Shown: positions 12,545 to 23,249, counted from the stretch's first letter. The stretch is DNA of 64,000 nt from Streptosporangiales bacterium (GCA_009379955.1 WHST01000017.1:1-64000); one strand, 5' to 3'. Translations and numbers: made by a program. Notes: generated by a model from the letters alone, not told the origin.

Positions 12545-13449
12545 TGGGTCAGAAGATCAACCCGCACGGCTTCCGGCTGGGTATCACCACCGACTTCAAG
12601 AGCCGGTGGTACGCCGACAAGCTGTACAAGGACTACGTCAAGGAAGACGTCGCGATCCGGCGGATGATGACCCGCGGCCTCGAGCGCGCGGGCATCTCCA
12701 AGGTCGAGATCGAGCGCACCCGTGACCGCGTCCGCGTCGACATCCACACCGCACGTCCCGGCATCGTCATCGGCCGGCGCGGCGCGGAGGCCGACCGTAT
12801 CCGCGGCGACCTCGAGAAGCTCACCAGCAAGCAGGTGCAGCTGAACATCCTCGAGGTCAAGAACTCCGAGGTCGACGCGCAGCTCGTCGCCCAGGGCGTC
12901 GCCGAGCAGCTTGCCAGCCGCGTGGCGTTCCGGCGGGCGATGCGCAAGGCGATGCAGACCGCGACCAAGGCCGGTGCCAAGGGCATCAAGGTGCAGTGCT
13001 CCGGTCGCCTCGGCGGCGCGGAGATGTCGCGGTCGGAGTTCTACCGCGAGGGCCGGGTCCCGCTGCACACGCTGCGCTCCGACGTCGACTACGGCTTCTT
13101 CGAGGCGCGCACGACCTTCGGCCGGATCGGCGTGAAGGTCTGGATCTACCGGGGCGAGCTCCTGCAGAGCAGGTCCGAGCGCCAGGCCGCCGAGGCGGCG
13201 TCGCGCGCGGCCGCCCAGCGTGGCCGGGGCGACCGTCCCGACCGCGGTGGTCCGCGCCGGGGCGGCGGTCGCCGTGAGGGCGGCGGCCGTGACGGCGGGG
13301 CTCGTGACGGCGGCGGCCGCGGACCGGGTGGCGAGCGAGCCGCCCAGCCGCAGCAGGAGCGTCCCGCCGCGGAGCCGGCCGCCGATGCCGGCGGCTCCAC
13401 GACCGCACCGTCTGCCGGCCAGGCGGAGCAGCCGGGAACGGAGGGCTAG
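12544..13449 (+). CDS. rpsC: 30S ribosomal protein S3 with Gly/Arg-rich tail
   Basis: 301 residues from GTG. The KH domain (about 40-110, with [16 protein letters not shown]) and the C-terminal S3 domain ([33 protein letters not shown]) make up the first 215 residues. S3 lines the mRNA entry channel and has helicase activity with S4 and S5. From about residue 220 the chain is an RGG-like tail ([22 protein letters not shown], then Q/P/A-rich). Tails of this kind occur in actinobacterial S3, but this is long. rplP follows after 2 bases. Confidence 0.97.
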   Translation: MGQKINPHGFRLGITTDFKSRWYADKLYKDYVKEDVAIRRMMTRGLERAGISKVEIERTRDRVRVDIHTARPGIVIGRRGAEADRIRGDLEKLTSKQVQLNILEVKNSEVDAQLVAQGVAEQLASRVAFRRAMRKAMQTATKAGAKGIKVQCSGRLGGAEMSRSEFYREGRVPLHTLRSDVDYGFFEARTTFGRIGVKVWIYRGELLQSRSERQAAEAASRAAAQRGRGDRPDRGGPRRGGGRREGGGRDGGARDGGGRGPGGERAAQPQQERPAAEPAADAGGSTTAPSAGQAEQPGTEG

Positions 13450-13451
13450 TC

Positions 13452-13871
13452 ATGTTGATTCCGCGGAAGACCAAGCACCGCAAGCAGCACCACCCGAAGC
13501 GCGGTGGCAACGCCAAGGGCGGCACGCGGGTCAACTTCGGGGAGTACGGCATCCAGGCGCTCGAGCCGTCGTACGTCACGAACCGGCAGATCGAGGCCGC
13601 CCGTATCGCGATGACCCGGCACATCAAGCGTGGCGGAAAGGTGTGGATCAACATCTTCCCCGACCGCCCGATCACCAAGAAGCCCGCCGAGACCCGGATG
13701 GGTTCCGGCAAGGGCTCGCCGGAGTGGTGGATCGCGAACGTGAAGGCCGGCCGCGTGATGTTCGAGCTGTCCGGCGTTCCGGAGCCGATCGCTCGCGAGG
13801 CGTTGCGCCGCGCGATCCACAAGCTCCCGATGAAGTGCCGGTTCGTCAAGCGTGAGCTCGGGGAGTCCTGA
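13452..13871 (+). CDS. rplP: 50S ribosomal protein L16
   Basis: 139 residues, standard. L16 sits by the A-site tRNA elbow and organises the peptidyl transferase centre. [19 protein letters not shown] and the [26 protein letters not shown] segment are typical; the Arg hydroxylated in gamma-proteobacteria lies in a similar RMGSGKG context. Its TGA shares the A with the ATG of rpmC. Confidence 0.98.
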   Translation: MLIPRKTKHRKQHHPKRGGNAKGGTRVNFGEYGIQALEPSYVTNRQIEAARIAMTRHIKRGGKVWINIFPDRPITKKPAETRMGSGKGSPEWWIANVKAGRVMFELSGVPEPIAREALRRAIHKLPMKCRFVKRELGES

Positions 13872-14116
13872 TGAGCGAGAGTGCAGCTGACCTGCGCGTC
13901 CTCGACGAGGAGGAGCTGGTGTCCAAGCTGAAGGAGGCCAAGGAGGAGCTGTTCAACCTCCGCTTCCAGGCGGCCACCGGCCAGCTGGAGAGCCACGGTC
14001 GCCTGCGCGCCGTGCGCCGCGACATCGCACGGGTCTACACGGTCATGCGCGAGCGCGAGCTCGGCATCGTGGAGATCGTGGAGGAGACCGACAGTGAGTC
14101 CGAGGACGTGGCATGA
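13871..14116 (+). CDS. rpmC: 50S ribosomal protein L29
   Basis: 81 residues, slightly long because of acidic ends ([16 protein letters not shown] and [12 protein letters not shown]). Two-helix protein near the tunnel exit, contacting L23. The core [26 protein letters not shown] matches the family. Overlaps rplP by one base and rpsQ by four (ATGA). Confidence 0.97.
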   Translation: MSESAADLRVLDEEELVSKLKEAKEELFNLRFQAATGQLESHGRLRAVRRDIARVYTVMRERELGIVEIVEETDSESEDVA

Positions 14117-14406
14117 GTGAAGCAGTGACCGAAGACAACGCGACCGCGAAGGTCCAGCGGGGCCAGCGCAAGATCCGCGAGGGCTACGTCGTCAGCGACA
14201 AGATGGACAAGACGGTGGTCGTCGCGATCTACGACGACGTGACCCACCCGCTGTACGGGAAGGTCATCCGTCGCAGCAGGAAGTACAAGGCGCACGACGA
14301 GACCAACGAGTGCGGTGTCGGCGACCGGGTCGAGCTGATGGAGACCAGGCCGCTGTCCGCGACGAAGCGCTGGCGCGTCCTGCGCGTCGTGGAGAAGGCC
14401 AAGTAA
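14113..14406 (+). CDS. rpsQ: 30S ribosomal protein S17
   Basis: 97 residues. Early-assembling OB-fold protein of the 30S body. [45 protein letters not shown] is diagnostic. Start ATG at 14113 overlaps rpmC. The last gene of the S10 cluster proper; a 62-base gap then precedes rplN. Confidence 0.98.
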   Translation: MSEAVTEDNATAKVQRGQRKIREGYVVSDKMDKTVVVAIYDDVTHPLYGKVIRRSRKYKAHDETNECGVGDRVELMETRPLSATKRWRVLRVVEKAK

Positions 14407-14468
14407 CAGCTGGCCAGGTAGGAAACGCAGTACACAGCGGTCATCGGACCGACGAAACGGGAGTTGAC

Positions 14469-14837
14469 GTGATCCAGCAGGAGTCGCGGCTCAAGGTCGC
14501 CGACAACACGGGTGCGAAGGAGATCCTCTGCATCCGGGTGCTCGGCGGCTCCGGCCGGCGGTATGCGGGCATCGGCGACGTGATCGTGGCCACGGTGAAG
14601 GACGCGATGCCCGGCGCCCCGGTCAAGAAGGGCGAGGTCGTCAAGGCGGTCATCGTGCGCACCGCCAAGGAGCGGCGCCGCACCGACGGTTCGTACGTCC
14701 GTTTCGACGACAACGCGGCCGTTCTCATCAGGGACGGACGCGAGCCACGCGGTTCGCGCATCTTCGGCCCGGTGGGTCGCGAGCTGCGCGAGAAGCGGTT
14801 CATGCGCATCATCTCGTTGGCTCCGGAGGTGCTCTGA
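14469..14837 (+). CDS. rplN: 50S ribosomal protein L14
   Basis: 122 residues from GTG at 14469, chosen because it gives the invariant N-terminus (M)[17 protein letters not shown]; in-frame sequence upstream is open but unlike L14. L14 forms inter-subunit bridges B5 and B8 and binds the silencing factor RsfS. First gene of the spc cluster; one base separates its stop from rplX. Confidence 0.98.
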   Translation: MIQQESRLKVADNTGAKEILCIRVLGGSGRRYAGIGDVIVATVKDAMPGAPVKKGEVVKAVIVRTAKERRRTDGSYVRFDDNAAVLIRDGREPRGSRIFGPVGRELREKRFMRIISLAPEVL

Positions 14838-14838
14838 G

Positions 14839-15174
14839 ATGCGGGTCAAGAAGGGCGACACCGTCCTCGTCGTCGCCGGCAAGGACAAGGGTGTCAAGGG
14901 CAAGGTCCTGATGGCGTACCCCGAGCGCGACCGCGTGCTCGTCGAGGGCGTCAACCGGATCAAGAAGCACACCAAGGTGTCGACCTCGCAGCGCGGCGCC
15001 AAGACCGGCGGCATCGTCACGCAGGAGGCGGCGATCCACGTGAGCAACGTGATGGTCGTCGACGACGAGGGCAGGACGCGGGTCGGCTACCGCAAGGAAG
15101 AGACCGAGCTGCCCTCGGGCAAGATCAAGCAGCGCAGCGTGCGGGTCTCGAAGCGCACCGGGAAGGACCTCTGA
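14839..15174 (+). CDS. rplX: 50S ribosomal protein L24
   Basis: 111 residues. One of the two assembly initiators of the 50S subunit. KOW motif in [24 protein letters not shown], then [12 protein letters not shown]. Normal length. The TGA overlaps the ATG of rplE (ATGA-type junction), so L5 is coupled. Confidence 0.98.
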   Translation: MRVKKGDTVLVVAGKDKGVKGKVLMAYPERDRVLVEGVNRIKKHTKVSTSQRGAKTGGIVTQEAAIHVSNVMVVDDEGRTRVGYRKEETELPSGKIKQRSVRVSKRTGKDL

Positions 15175-15737
15175 TGGCGACGACGGCTACCGAGCGGCCG
15201 CGCCTGCGGCAGCGGTACCTCGACGAGATCGTGCCCGAGCTCTCCAAGGAGTTCGCGTACGGCAACGTCATGCAGGTGCCGACGGTCAGCAAGATCGTCG
15301 TCAACATGGGTGTCGGCGAGGCGGCCAGGGACGCGAAGATCATCGAGGGCGCCGTCCGCGACCTCACGCTGATCACCGGGCAGAAGCCGGCCGTGGCGAA
15401 GGCGAAGAAGTCGATCGCGCAGTTCAAGCTCCGCGACGGCATGCCGATCGGCGCGTTCTCGACGCTGCGCGGCCCGCGGATGTGGGAGTTCCTCGACCGG
15501 CTGCTGTCGATCGCGCTCCCGCGCATCCGTGACTTCCGCGGACTGGCGCCGACCCAGTTCGACGGCAACGGCAACTACACGTTCGGGCTCAACGAGCAGC
15601 TGATGTTCCACGAGGTCAACCCGGACCGCATCGACCGCACCCGCGGCATGGACATCACGGTCGTGACGTCCGCCAAGACCGACGACGAGGGCCGTGCGCT
15701 GCTTCGCGCGCTGGGCTTCCCGTTCAAGGAGAGCTGA
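15174..15737 (+). CDS. rplE: 50S ribosomal protein L5
   Basis: 187 residues. Binds 5S rRNA together with L18 and forms a bridge to S13. The family motifs [32 protein letters not shown] and the [22 protein letters not shown] end are intact. Followed after 2 bases by rpsN. Confidence 0.98.
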   Translation: MATTATERPRLRQRYLDEIVPELSKEFAYGNVMQVPTVSKIVVNMGVGEAARDAKIIEGAVRDLTLITGQKPAVAKAKKSIAQFKLRDGMPIGAFSTLRGPRMWEFLDRLLSIALPRIRDFRGLAPTQFDGNGNYTFGLNEQLMFHEVNPDRIDRTRGMDITVVTSAKTDDEGRALLRALGFPFKES

Positions 15738-15739
15738 CC

Positions 15740-15925
15740 GTGGCGAAGAAAGCACTGATCTACAAGAGCCAGCAGAAGCCGAAGTTCGCGGTTCGCGCGT
15801 ACACGCGGTGCAACCGGTGCGGACGTCCGCACTCGGTCTACCGCAAGTTCGGCCTCTGCCGGATCTGCCTGCGGGAGATGGCACACCGGGGCGAGCTCCC
15901 CGGCGTGACCAAGTCCAGCTGGTGA
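15740..15925 (+). CDS. rpsN: 30S ribosomal protein S14, zinc-binding type
   Basis: 61 residues, the short zinc-containing (type Z) form. Four Cys at 24, 27, 40 and 43 form the ribbon. GTG start at 15740. Actinobacteria often also encode a longer Cys-free S14 elsewhere that replaces this one in zinc starvation; none is in this window. An 82-base gap with a small inverted repeat (TCCCCG and CGGGGA) precedes rpsH. Confidence 0.98.
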   Translation: MAKKALIYKSQQKPKFAVRAYTRCNRCGRPHSVYRKFGLCRICLREMAHRGELPGVTKSSW

Positions 15926-16007
15926 ACGACGCGACACCCATCCATCCGTCTACGCCGCAGGTCCCCGGCCCAGGTCGGGGAAACCGCAGTGAGAGAGGCC
16001 GCCGGCC

Positions 16008-16406
16008 ATGATGACCGACCCGATCGCAGACATGCTGGCCCGTCTGCGCAACTCCAACACCGCGCACCACGACAGCGCGGCGATGCCGTACTCCAAGATC
16101 AAGGCGAACGTCGCCGAGCTCCTGCAGCGTGAGGGCTACATTCTCGGCTGGAGCGTCGCGGACAACGAGGGCGTCGGCCGCACGCTGACCGTCGACCTCA
16201 AGTACGGCCCCAACCGGGAACGCTCGATCGCCGGCATCCGGCGCGTCAGCAAGCCCGGACTGCGCGTGTACGCCAAGTCCACGTCGCTGCCGAAGGTGCT
16301 GGGCGGGCTCGGAATCGCGATCATCTCGACGTCGTCGGGACTGATGACCGACAAGCAGGCCGCGAAGCGGCGCGTAGGCGGGGAAGTCCTCGCCTACGTC
16401 TGGTAA
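16008..16406 (+). CDS. rpsH: 30S ribosomal protein S8
   Basis: 132 residues. Binds the central domain of 16S rRNA; in E. coli it is the translational repressor of the spc operon. [16 protein letters not shown] and the C-terminal [27 protein letters not shown] are typical. Two adjacent ATG codons (16008, 16011) could serve; GAGAGAGG lies upstream. rplF follows after 12 bases. Confidence 0.98.
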   Translation: MMTDPIADMLARLRNSNTAHHDSAAMPYSKIKANVAELLQREGYILGWSVADNEGVGRTLTVDLKYGPNRERSIAGIRRVSKPGLRVYAKSTSLPKVLGGLGIAIISTSSGLMTDKQAAKRRVGGEVLAYVW

Positions 16407-16418
16407 GGAGCAAGGGAC

Positions 16419-16955
16419 ATGTCGCGTATCGGACGGCTTCCGATCACCGTCCCCGGCGGGGTGAGCGTGCGCGTCGACGGCAAGACCGTGACGGTGAACG
16501 GCCCCAAGGGCGAGCTGGCGCACCAGGTGGCAGGCCCGATCGACGTCACCGAGGACGACGGCACGGTCACGGTGACCAGGCCCGACGACGAGCGGGACAA
16601 CCGTGCGCTGCACGGGCTCACCCGCACGTTGATCGCCAACATGGTCACCGGCGTCACCGACGGCTTCGCGAAGAAGCTCGAGATCGTCGGCACCGGCTAC
16701 CGGGTGCAGGCGAAGGGCAGCAACCTTGAGTTCGCGCTCGGCTTCAGCCACTCGGTGGTCGTCCGGCCGCCGGACGGCATCGCCTTCGCGGTCGAGTCGC
16801 CGACCAGGTTCGAGGTGTCGGGCATCGACAAGCAGAAGGTCGGCGAGGTCGCCGCGAACATCCGTAAGATCCGCCCGCCGGAGCCGTACAAGGGCAAGGG
16901 CGTGCGGTACGAGGGCGAGCGCGTGCGGCGCAAGGCCGGAAAGAAGGCGAAGTAG
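16419..16955 (+). CDS. rplF: 50S ribosomal protein L6
   Basis: 178 residues, two repeated alpha/beta domains. Stabilises the base of the stalk near the sarcin-ricin loop. [16 protein letters not shown] and the signature [25 protein letters not shown] are both present. Followed after 2 bases by rplR. Confidence 0.98.
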   Translation: MSRIGRLPITVPGGVSVRVDGKTVTVNGPKGELAHQVAGPIDVTEDDGTVTVTRPDDERDNRALHGLTRTLIANMVTGVTDGFAKKLEIVGTGYRVQAKGSNLEFALGFSHSVVVRPPDGIAFAVESPTRFEVSGIDKQKVGEVAANIRKIRPPEPYKGKGVRYEGERVRRKAGKKAK

Positions 16956-16957
16956 CC

Positions 16958-17329
16958 ATGGCTGGCACCAAGAGGGTCCCGGGTCGCCGTGCGGCGCGTC
17001 TGCGCCGGCACTTCCGGGTGCGCAAGCGCGTCAACGGCACCGCCGAGCGGCCGCGTCTCGTGGTCAGCAGGTCCGCGCGGCACGTCGTCGCGCAGGTCGT
17101 CGACGACACCGTCGGCCGCACCCTGGTCTCCGCGTCGACCATGGAGGCCGACCTCCGTGCGACCGACGGCGACAAGAAGGCCAAGGCCCGCAAGGTCGGC
17201 GCGCTCGTCGCCGAGCGCGCGAAGGCCAAGGGCGTCGAGGCGGTCGTGTTCGACCGCGGCGGCTACCGCTACCACGGACGCGTCGCGGAGCTCGCGGACG
17301 GCGCGCGGGAAGGCGGGCTGACGCTGTGA
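16958..17329 (+). CDS. rplR: 50S ribosomal protein L18
   Basis: 123 residues. 5S rRNA-binding protein of the central protuberance. [30 protein letters not shown] and [26 protein letters not shown] are the family signatures. Then a 34-base gap to rpsE. Confidence 0.98.
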   Translation: MAGTKRVPGRRAARLRRHFRVRKRVNGTAERPRLVVSRSARHVVAQVVDDTVGRTLVSASTMEADLRATDGDKKAKARKVGALVAERAKAKGVEAVVFDRGGYRYHGRVAELADGAREGGLTL

Positions 17330-17363
17330 ACTACGTAGGCAACGCGGGAAGAGGACACTGCTG

Positions 17364-17951
17364 ATGGCTGGACCCAGGGGTCGCGGCGGCGAGCGCCGTG
17401 ATCGACGCGACCGCAAGGACGGCGGGCCCGACAAGGGCACGTACATCGAGAAGGTCGTGAAGATCAACCGCGTCGCCAAGGTCGTGCAGGGTGGCCGGCG
17501 CTTCAGCTTCACAGCGCTGGTCATCGTCGGTGACGGCAACGGCCAGGTCGGCGTCGGCTACGGCAAGGCCAAGGAGGTGCCCGCGGCGATCGCGAAGGGC
17601 GTCGAGGAGGCGAAGAAGAGCTTCTTCCGCGTCCCCCGCATCCAGGGCACGATCCCGCACCCGATCACGGGTGAGGAGGCCGCGGGAGTCGTGCTGCTCA
17701 AGCCGGCGAGCCCCGGCACCGGCGTCATCGCCGGCGGTCCGGTGCGTGCCGTGCTCGAGTGCGCGGGCGTCCACGACGTGCTGACGAAGTCGCTCGGCTC
17801 GTCCAACCCGATCAACATCGTGCACGCGACGGTGGCGGCGCTTCGCGGCCTCACCAACCCCGAGGACATCGCGATCCGTCGCGGCCTGCCCGTCGAGGAC
17901 GTCGCGCCGAGCGCGATGCTGAAGGCGAAGGCAGCCGAGGGAGCAGCATGA
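17364..17951 (+). CDS. rpsE: 30S ribosomal protein S5
   Basis: 195 residues with a charged N-terminal extension ([19 protein letters not shown]). S5 helps keep decoding accurate; the loop where spectinomycin-resistance changes map ([10 protein letters not shown]) looks wild type. The double-stranded-RNA-binding-like domain and [18 protein letters not shown] helix follow. Overlaps rpmD by four bases (ATGA). Confidence 0.98.
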   Translation: MAGPRGRGGERRDRRDRKDGGPDKGTYIEKVVKINRVAKVVQGGRRFSFTALVIVGDGNGQVGVGYGKAKEVPAAIAKGVEEAKKSFFRVPRIQGTIPHPITGEEAAGVVLLKPASPGTGVIAGGPVRAVLECAGVHDVLTKSLGSSNPINIVHATVAALRGLTNPEDIAIRRGLPVEDVAPSAMLKAKAAEGAA

Positions 17952-18139
17952 GCAAGCAGCTCAGGATCACGCAGCTGCGTTCGGAGATCGGTGGCAAGCA
18001 GAACCAGCGCGACACCCTCCGTACGCTTGGACTCAAGCGCCGCGGCCACACGGTGGTACGGGACGACCGTCCCGAGGTCCGCGGCATGATCGCGACGGTG
18101 ACGCACCTGGTCACCGTCGAGGAGGTAGAGAACTCATGA
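17948..18139 (+). CDS. rpmD: 50S ribosomal protein L30
   Basis: 63 residues from ATG at 17948 overlapping rpsE. Small one-domain protein of the 50[39 protein letters not shown] is typical. Overlaps rplO by four bases (ATGA). Longer in-frame upstream sequence is the S5 gene read out of frame and is not L30. Confidence 0.97.
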   Translation: MSKQLRITQLRSEIGGKQNQRDTLRTLGLKRRGHTVVRDDRPEVRGMIATVTHLVTVEEVENS

Positions 18140-18576
18140 CGCTCAAGGTGCATCACCTGCGCCCGGCGCCCGGTGCGAAGACCAAGCGCACCCGGGTCGG
18201 TCGCGGTGAGGGGTCGAAGGGCAAGACCGCCGGGCGCGGCACCAAGGGCACCAAGGCCCGCGGTCAGGTGTCGCCGCGGTTCGAGGGCGGTCAGATGCCG
18301 CTGCACATGCGGCTGCCCAAGCTGCGTGGTTTCACCAACCGCAACAAGGTCGAGTTCCAGGTCGTCAACGTCGCGAGGCTCGCCGACCTGTTCCCCGAGG
18401 GTGGCGACGTGACGATCGCGGACCTCGTGGAGCGCGGGGCCGTGCGCAAGGGCCGTCCGGTCAAGGTGCTGGGCCACGGCGACATCTCCGTCGCCGTCAA
18501 CATCACGGCCGACGCGGTCTCGTCGTCCGCCAGGGACAAGATCACCGGGGCGGGCGGGAGCGTCACCGAGGCGTAG
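18136..18576 (+). CDS. rplO: 50S ribosomal protein L15
   Basis: 146 residues. Late-assembling organiser of the 50[37 protein letters not shown] and [18 protein letters not shown] are the family signatures. The last ribosomal gene before secY; the 99-base gap downstream probably holds a secY promoter (a TAGAGT -10-like box near 18590). Confidence 0.98.
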   Translation: MTLKVHHLRPAPGAKTKRTRVGRGEGSKGKTAGRGTKGTKARGQVSPRFEGGQMPLHMRLPKLRGFTNRNKVEFQVVNVARLADLFPEGGDVTIADLVERGAVRKGRPVKVLGHGDISVAVNITADAVSSSARDKITGAGGSVTEA

Positions 18577-18675
18577 TCCGCGCACTGTTAGAGTCCCCTG
18601 GCGGCCACTTACCCCAGACCGGCGGGTCGCCGTGTTCGACGAGAGGCACACGAACTGTGCCGCGCAGGAGGAAGA

Positions 18676-19989
18676 GTGCAGCTGTCGGCGTTCACCCGGG
18701 CGTTCCGCACCCCGGATCTGCGCAAGAAGCTGCTGTTCGTCCTGTTCATCATCATCGTGTTCCGGATGGGCTCGATCGTGCCCACACCCGGCGTCTCCTA
18801 CGAGGCGATCACGAGGTGTGCGGAAGCGGCTTCGGGCGGTGAGAACAGCAGCGTCTACGGCCTGCTGAACCTCTTCAGCGGCGGTGCGCTGCTGCGGCTG
18901 TCGATCTTCGCGCTCGGCATCATGCCGTACATCACGGCGAGCATCATCATCCAGCTGCTCACCGTGGTGATCCCGCGCTTCGAGGAGCTGAAGAAGGAAG
19001 GACCGGGCGGCACCAGCAAGCTGACCCAGTACACCCGGTACCTCACCATCGCCCTGGGCATCCTCGAGGCGACCGGCTACATCGCCATGGCGCGGTTCGG
19101 CCAGCTGTTCGGCAACGCCCCCGGCTGTTCCGGCGACGACATCATCCCCGACCAGGGGGTCTTCACGATCATCGTGATGGTGTTCACGATGACCGCGGGC
19201 GTCGCCGTGATCATGTGGCTGGGCGAGCTGATCACCGACCGCGGCATCGGCAACGGCATGTCGATCCTGATCTTCTGCCAGATCATCGCGGTCTTCCCAT
19301 CCCAGCTCGGCGCGATCTTCACCCAGAGCAAGTGGAAGTTCGCCGTCGTCATGGTGGTCGGCATCCTGCTCGTCGCCGCCGTCGTGTTCGTCGAGCAGGC
19401 ACAGCGGCGCATCCCGCTGCAGTACGCGAAGCGCATGATCGGCCGCAAGATGTACGGCGGCAGCTCGACCTACATCCCGCTGAAGGTGAACCAGGCCGGT
19501 GTCATCCCGGTCATCTTCGCCTCGTCCCTGCTGTACCTGCCGCAGCTCGCCTCGCTGATCTGGCAGGACAACCAGGGGTTCGTGTCGTTCGTGAACAGGT
19601 ACCTGATCAAGGGCGACCACCCGCTCTACATGGCCATCTACGTCCTCCTGATCTTGTTCTTCACGTTCTTCTACGTGAGCATCACGTTCAACCCGGTCGA
19701 GGTCGCGGACAACATGAAGAAGGCCGGCGGCTTCATCCCGGGCATCCGCCCGGGCCGGCCGACCGCCGAGTACCTCGACTTCGTCCTGACGAGGGTCACC
19801 GCCCCAGGATCGCTGTACCTTGCCTTCATCTCGTTGATCCCGCTCATCGCGATCGGCCTGGTACAGGCGACCCAGCAGTTCCCGTTCGGCGGTACCAGCC
19901 TGCTGATCATCGTTGGCGTCGGTCTCGACACGGTCAAACAGATCGAGAGCCAGCTCCAGCAGCGCAACTACGCGGGCTTCCTGCGGTAG
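18676..19989 (+). CDS. secY: Preprotein translocase subunit SecY
   Basis: 437 residues, ten transmembrane helices. Channel of the Sec translocon in the cytoplasmic membrane. GTG at 18676 is preceded by AGGAGGAAGA, a strong ribosome-binding site. Motifs: [12 protein letters not shown] at helix 1, [16 protein letters not shown] in the pore region, [18 protein letters not shown] in cytoplasmic loop C5 with the conserved Arg needed for SecA function. Five bases before adk. Confidence 0.98.
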   Translation: MQLSAFTRAFRTPDLRKKLLFVLFIIIVFRMGSIVPTPGVSYEAITRCAEAASGGENSSVYGLLNLFSGGALLRLSIFALGIMPYITASIIIQLLTVVIPRFEELKKEGPGGTSKLTQYTRYLTIALGILEATGYIAMARFGQLFGNAPGCSGDDIIPDQGVFTIIVMVFTMTAGVAVIMWLGELITDRGIGNGMSILIFCQIIAVFPSQLGAIFTQSKWKFAVVMVVGILLVAAVVFVEQAQRRIPLQYAKRMIGRKMYGGSSTYIPLKVNQAGVIPVIFASSLLYLPQLASLIWQDNQGFVSFVNRYLIKGDHPLYMAIYVLLILFFTFFYVSITFNPVEVADNMKKAGGFIPGIRPGRPTAEYLDFVLTRVTAPGSLYLAFISLIPLIAIGLVQATQQFPFGGTSLLIIVGVGLDTVKQIESQLQQRNYAGFLR

Positions 19990-19994
19990 GCGCG

Positions 19995-20657
19995 ATGCGC
20001 ATCGTGCTGGTCGGTCCTCCTGGAGCGGGCAAGGGGACCCAGGCTCAGTTCATCAGCTCCCACCTGGCGATCGCCAACATCTCCACCGGTGACCTGTTCC
20101 GGGCCAACGTCAGCCAGGGCACGCCGCTCGGCGTCGAGGCCAAGAGGTACATGGACACCGGCGACCTCGTGCCCGACGAGGTGACGATCAAGATGGTCCG
20201 TGAGCGACTGGCCGAGGAGGACGCCCGCGACGGGTTCCTCCTCGACGGCTTCCCCCGCACCGTGCCGCAGGCCGAGGTGCTCGGCGGCATGCTCGACGAG
20301 CTCGACCGCGGCCTCGACGTCGTGCTCGAGCTCGTTGTCGACGACGACGAGGTCGTCCGCCGGCTCGCCGGCAGGCGCACCTGCCGCCAGTGCGGCACCG
20401 TCTGGCACATCGACTTCGACCCGCCGACCGACGCCAACTCCTGCGACCACTGCGGCGGCGAGCTGTTCCAGCGCGACGACGACCGCGAGGAGACCGTCCG
20501 CCACCGCCTCGAGGTCTACAACGACCAGACCGCGCCGCTCGTCGCGTACTACGCCGACCGGGGCATCCTCGTCGGCATCGACGCCACGGGGCCGGTCGAG
20601 GAGGTCACCGACCGTGCGATCGGCGCGCTGAACCCCCTCGATAACGCCTGGTCCTGA
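19995..20657 (+). CDS. adk: Adenylate kinase, zinc-lid type
   Basis: Converts AMP and ATP to two ADP. 220 residues from ATG at 19995. P-loop [10 protein letters not shown] at 7-16, AMP-binding region [11 protein letters not shown] and [10 protein letters not shown]. The LID contains a four-Cys zinc site (Cys130, Cys133, Cys150, Cys153), typical of Gram-positive and some actinobacterial enzymes. Standard secY-adk-map order. Confidence 0.98.
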   Translation: MRIVLVGPPGAGKGTQAQFISSHLAIANISTGDLFRANVSQGTPLGVEAKRYMDTGDLVPDEVTIKMVRERLAEEDARDGFLLDGFPRTVPQAEVLGGMLDELDRGLDVVLELVVDDDEVVRRLAGRRTCRQCGTVWHIDFDPPTDANSCDHCGGELFQRDDDREETVRHRLEVYNDQTAPLVAYYADRGILVGIDATGPVEEVTDRAIGALNPLDNAWS

Positions 20658-20765
20658 TCTCCTGCGTCGGCGTGCCCTACTCGTGACGGTTGTCAGGGCC
20701 GGTCGGCCGTTCCGCGTGCGACGATGGAACGACGACGAGGGGACCTGAACGGAGCCGCACCCGCC

Positions 20766-21644
20766 ATGGTGGAGATGAAGTCCGAGGCCGAGATCGCGCA
20801 CATGCGCGAGGCCGGCCTGGTGGTGGCCCGCACGCTTCGTACCGTGTCCGCCGCCGTGGCACCGGGCGTGACGACCGGCGAGCTCGACGAGATCGCCGAG
20901 GAGTCGATCCGCGCCGCAGGCGCGGTGCCGAGCTTCCTCGGCTACCAGGGCTTCCCCGCCTGCATCTGCACGTCGGTGAACGACGAGGTCGTGCACGGCA
21001 TCCCGAGCACGGAGCGGGTGCTCCGCGACGGCGACGTCGTCTCGATCGACTGTGGCGCGATCATCGACGGGTGGCACGGCGACGCTGCCGTCACCGTCGC
21101 GGTCGGTGAGGTGTCCGGCGAGCTGCAGACTCTGATGGAGACGACCGAGACCTCGCTGTGGCGCGGCCTCGCCGTCGCGCGTCCCGGCGGGCGGCTGGTC
21201 GACATCGGCAGGGCCGTCGAGGACACCGTCCGCGCGGCGGGGACGTACGGCATCCCGCGTGAGTACGGGGGTCACGGTATCGGCACCGCGATGCACCAGG
21301 AGCCCTTCGTCGCCAACTACGCCACCCGCAGGGGCGGGGCGTCGCGGCGCCTCGAGCCGGGGCTGGTCCTCGCCGTGGAGCCGATGGTGACGCTGGGCAC
21401 GCACCGGTCCCGGGTGCTCGACGACGAGTGGACCGTGGTCACCAGGGACGGCTCGTACGCCGCGCACTTCGAGCACACGGTCGCGGTCACGGAGCGCGGG
21501 CCGTGGGTGCTCACCGCGTTCGACGGCGGCCGGCAGCTCCTCGGCGACGCATACGGCGGTCCGGCGGAGGCCGACGCAGGCAACGACGTGGACAACGCCA
21601 CCGCGGGCGCGTCCCCAGGGCTGGCAGGTGATGATGTCCGATAA
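20766..21644 (+). CDS. map: Methionine aminopeptidase, type I
   Basis: Removes the initiator Met from nascent proteins. 292 residues from ATG at 20766 (GGAG 11 bases upstream); ATG at 20775 (MKSEAEIAHMREAG) and an ATG at 20724 are alternatives. The five metal ligands can be seen: two Asp around SIDCGAIIDGWHGDAAVT, His in GIGTAMHQEP, Glu in AVEPMVTLG and Glu in FEHTVAVTE. The last 30 residues are an acidic extra tail that overlaps the next gene by 14 bases. Confidence 0.96.
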   Translation: MVEMKSEAEIAHMREAGLVVARTLRTVSAAVAPGVTTGELDEIAEESIRAAGAVPSFLGYQGFPACICTSVNDEVVHGIPSTERVLRDGDVVSIDCGAIIDGWHGDAAVTVAVGEVSGELQTLMETTETSLWRGLAVARPGGRLVDIGRAVEDTVRAAGTYGIPREYGGHGIGTAMHQEPFVANYATRRGGASRRLEPGLVLAVEPMVTLGTHRSRVLDDEWTVVTRDGSYAAHFEHTVAVTERGPWVLTAFDGGRQLLGDAYGGPAEADAGNDVDNATAGASPGLAGDDVR

Positions 21645-22149
21645 CCACCCGGAGCTGCGTTGTGCCGACTCCGACCGCGAGCGCGTGGCCGAGGAGCTTC
21701 GCGAGCACTACGCGGACGGCCGGCTCACCCTCGAGGAGTTCCACGAGCGGTCCGACGCGGCGTACGCCGCCAAGACGTTCGGCGAGCTCGTCCCGCTGAC
21801 CGGTGACCTGCCCGCGCGCGTACCGAGCACGGCCGAGGCCAAGCCGGCGAAGCGGGAGGTGCTCGACGCGGACGCCCGCAAGCGGCTCGCCGCCATGTGG
21901 GGTCCGTGGGCGTCGGTGTCCGTCATCTGCTTCGCCATCTGGCTCTTCTCGATGCTGGCGAGCGGGATGCAGTGGATCTACCCCTGGCCGCTCTGGGTCG
22001 CCGGACCGTGGGGCATCATGCTGCTCGCCGGCACGCTCGGCGGCGCCAGGTCGCAGCAGCGCCACGTGGAGCAGCGGCGGCAGCGCCTGGAGCGGCGCCG
22101 CGGTGGCAGCGACGACCCGCACGGGCGCTACCCCCACCGCGAGCTCTAG
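21631..22149 (+). CDS. DUF1707 protein with two transmembrane helices
   Basis: About 172 residues. N-terminal DUF1707 domain: ELRCADSDRERVAEELREH, then RLTLEEFHERSDAAYAAKT and FGELVPLTGDL. A linker leads to two hydrophobic helices (about 87-110 and 114-135), then a basic Arg-rich end. Function unknown; DUF1707 is found on many small actinobacterial membrane proteins. GTG 21628, ATG 21631 or ATG 21634 may be the start. Overlaps map, so co-expressed. Confidence 0.88.
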   Translation: MMSDNHPELRCADSDRERVAEELREHYADGRLTLEEFHERSDAAYAAKTFGELVPLTGDLPARVPSTAEAKPAKREVLDADARKRLAAMWGPWASVSVICFAIWLFSMLASGMQWIYPWPLWVAGPWGIMLLAGTLGGARSQQRHVEQRRQRLERRRGGSDDPHGRYPHREL

Positions 22150-22386
22150 GGCCGTCGCGGCGGGCCGCGGACGGGCCTGTCCGCGCGCTATGCTGGACGT
22201 TGGTGCGCCCCCGGGTAGGGCCCGCTGAGCGGGTCATCGACCGGTGGCGTAAACTTGTCTGTCGTGCCCCGGCGCCACCCGGCGCGTCGCCTCTGGCGGT
22301 GCGGGTGGCTGTCCACACCGGGGCGTCCAGGCAGTCACCCACCGACGATCCGCCCGAACCGACGAGCCGTTGTGAGACGGGAGAGA

Positions 22387-22608
22387 ATGCCCAAGAAGGA
22401 AGGTGTCATCGAGGTCGAGGGCACCGTCGTCGAGTCTCTTCCCAACGCCACGTTCCGGGTCGAGCTCGAGAACGGGCACAAGGTGCTCGCGCACATCAGC
22501 GGCAAGATGCGGATGCACTACATCCGGATCCTGCCCGACGACCGCGTCGTCGTCGAGCTCAGCCCCTACGACCTGTCTCGCGGTCGGATCGTGTTCCGCT
22601 ACCGATGA
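22387..22608 (+). CDS. infA: Translation initiation factor IF-1
   Basis: 73 residues from ATG at 22387 (GGGAGAGA upstream). S1/OB-fold protein that blocks the A site during initiation. [50 protein letters not shown]-like sequence is diagnostic, here with [15 protein letters not shown]. The 237 bases upstream (22150-22386) hold no gene and probably carry the promoter: a TAAACT -10-like box at 22250-22255. rpmJ follows after 10 bases. Confidence 0.98.
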   Translation: MPKKEGVIEVEGTVVESLPNATFRVELENGHKVLAHISGKMRMHYIRILPDDRVVVELSPYDLSRGRIVFRYR

Positions 22609-22618
22609 GAGCCACGCC

Positions 22619-22732
22619 ATGAAGGTCCAACCGAGCGTCAAGAAGATCTGCGACAAGTGCAAGGTGATCCGGCGTCACGGCCGCATCATGGTGATCTGCG
22701 AGAACCCCCGCCACAAGCAGCGGCAGGGTTGA
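22619..22732 (+). CDS. rpmJ: 50S ribosomal protein L36, zinc type
   Basis: 37 residues: the smallest gene in the window. Cys11, Cys14, Cys27 and His32 form the zinc site (CDKC then CENPRH). Located as usual between infA and rpsM. The 136 bases to rpsM contain a compact perfect hairpin (22761-22769 with 22772-22780). Confidence 0.97.
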   Translation: MKVQPSVKKICDKCKVIRRHGRIMVICENPRHKQRQG

Positions 22733-22760
22733 GGCAGCAGACAACGTACGCGTGCCGCAC

Positions 22761-22780
22761 CTCCGACCACCTGGTCGGAG
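22761..22780 (+). other. Hairpin in rpmJ-rpsM gap
   Basis: Nine-base perfect inverted repeat (CTCCGACCA and TGGTCGGAG) separated by two bases, in the leader of rpsM. It could regulate or process the message, or be a weak terminator; nothing decides between these. Confidence 0.5.
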
Positions 22781-22868
22781 CACCCCCGGACGGAGGCCGG
22801 GGCCACGCCCACCACGGGCGGGGATGCGGCGCGGAGGACCTCCGGAACGGCAAGGAGTAGCCACCCAG

Positions 22869-23249
22869 ATGGCACGTCTCGTCGGCGTCGACCTCCCGCG
22901 TGACAAGCGGGTCGAGGTCGCGCTCACCTACATCTTCGGCATGGGGCGCACCCGTGCGCAGCAGACCATCGCCGGCACCGGCGTCGATCCCAACCGCCGC
23001 GTCCACCAGCTCGGTGACGAGGAGCTCGTCAAGCTGCGCGACTGGATCGAGGACCACTACCAGATCGAGGGTGACCTGCGGCGCGAGGTCGCAGCGGACA
23101 TCCGCCGCAAGGTCGAGATCGGGTGCTACCAGGGCATCCGGCACCGCCGCGGCCTGCCGGTCCACGGCCAGCGCACCCACACCAACGCGCGCACCCGCAA
23201 GGGTCGCCGCAAGACCGTCGCCGGCAAGAAGAAGGCGACCAAGAAGTAG
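22869..23249 (+). CDS. rpsM: 30S ribosomal protein S13
   Basis: 126 residues. Head protein that bridges to L5 and touches P-site tRNA with its basic C-terminal tail. [25 protein letters not shown] and [22 protein letters not shown] are signatures. AAGGAG upstream of ATG at 22869. First gene of the alpha cluster rpsM-rpsK-rpsD-rpoA-rplQ. Confidence 0.98.
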   Translation: MARLVGVDLPRDKRVEVALTYIFGMGRTRAQQTIAGTGVDPNRRVHQLGDEELVKLRDWIEDHYQIEGDLRREVAADIRRKVEIGCYQGIRHRRGLPVHGQRTHTNARTRKGRRKTVAGKKKATKK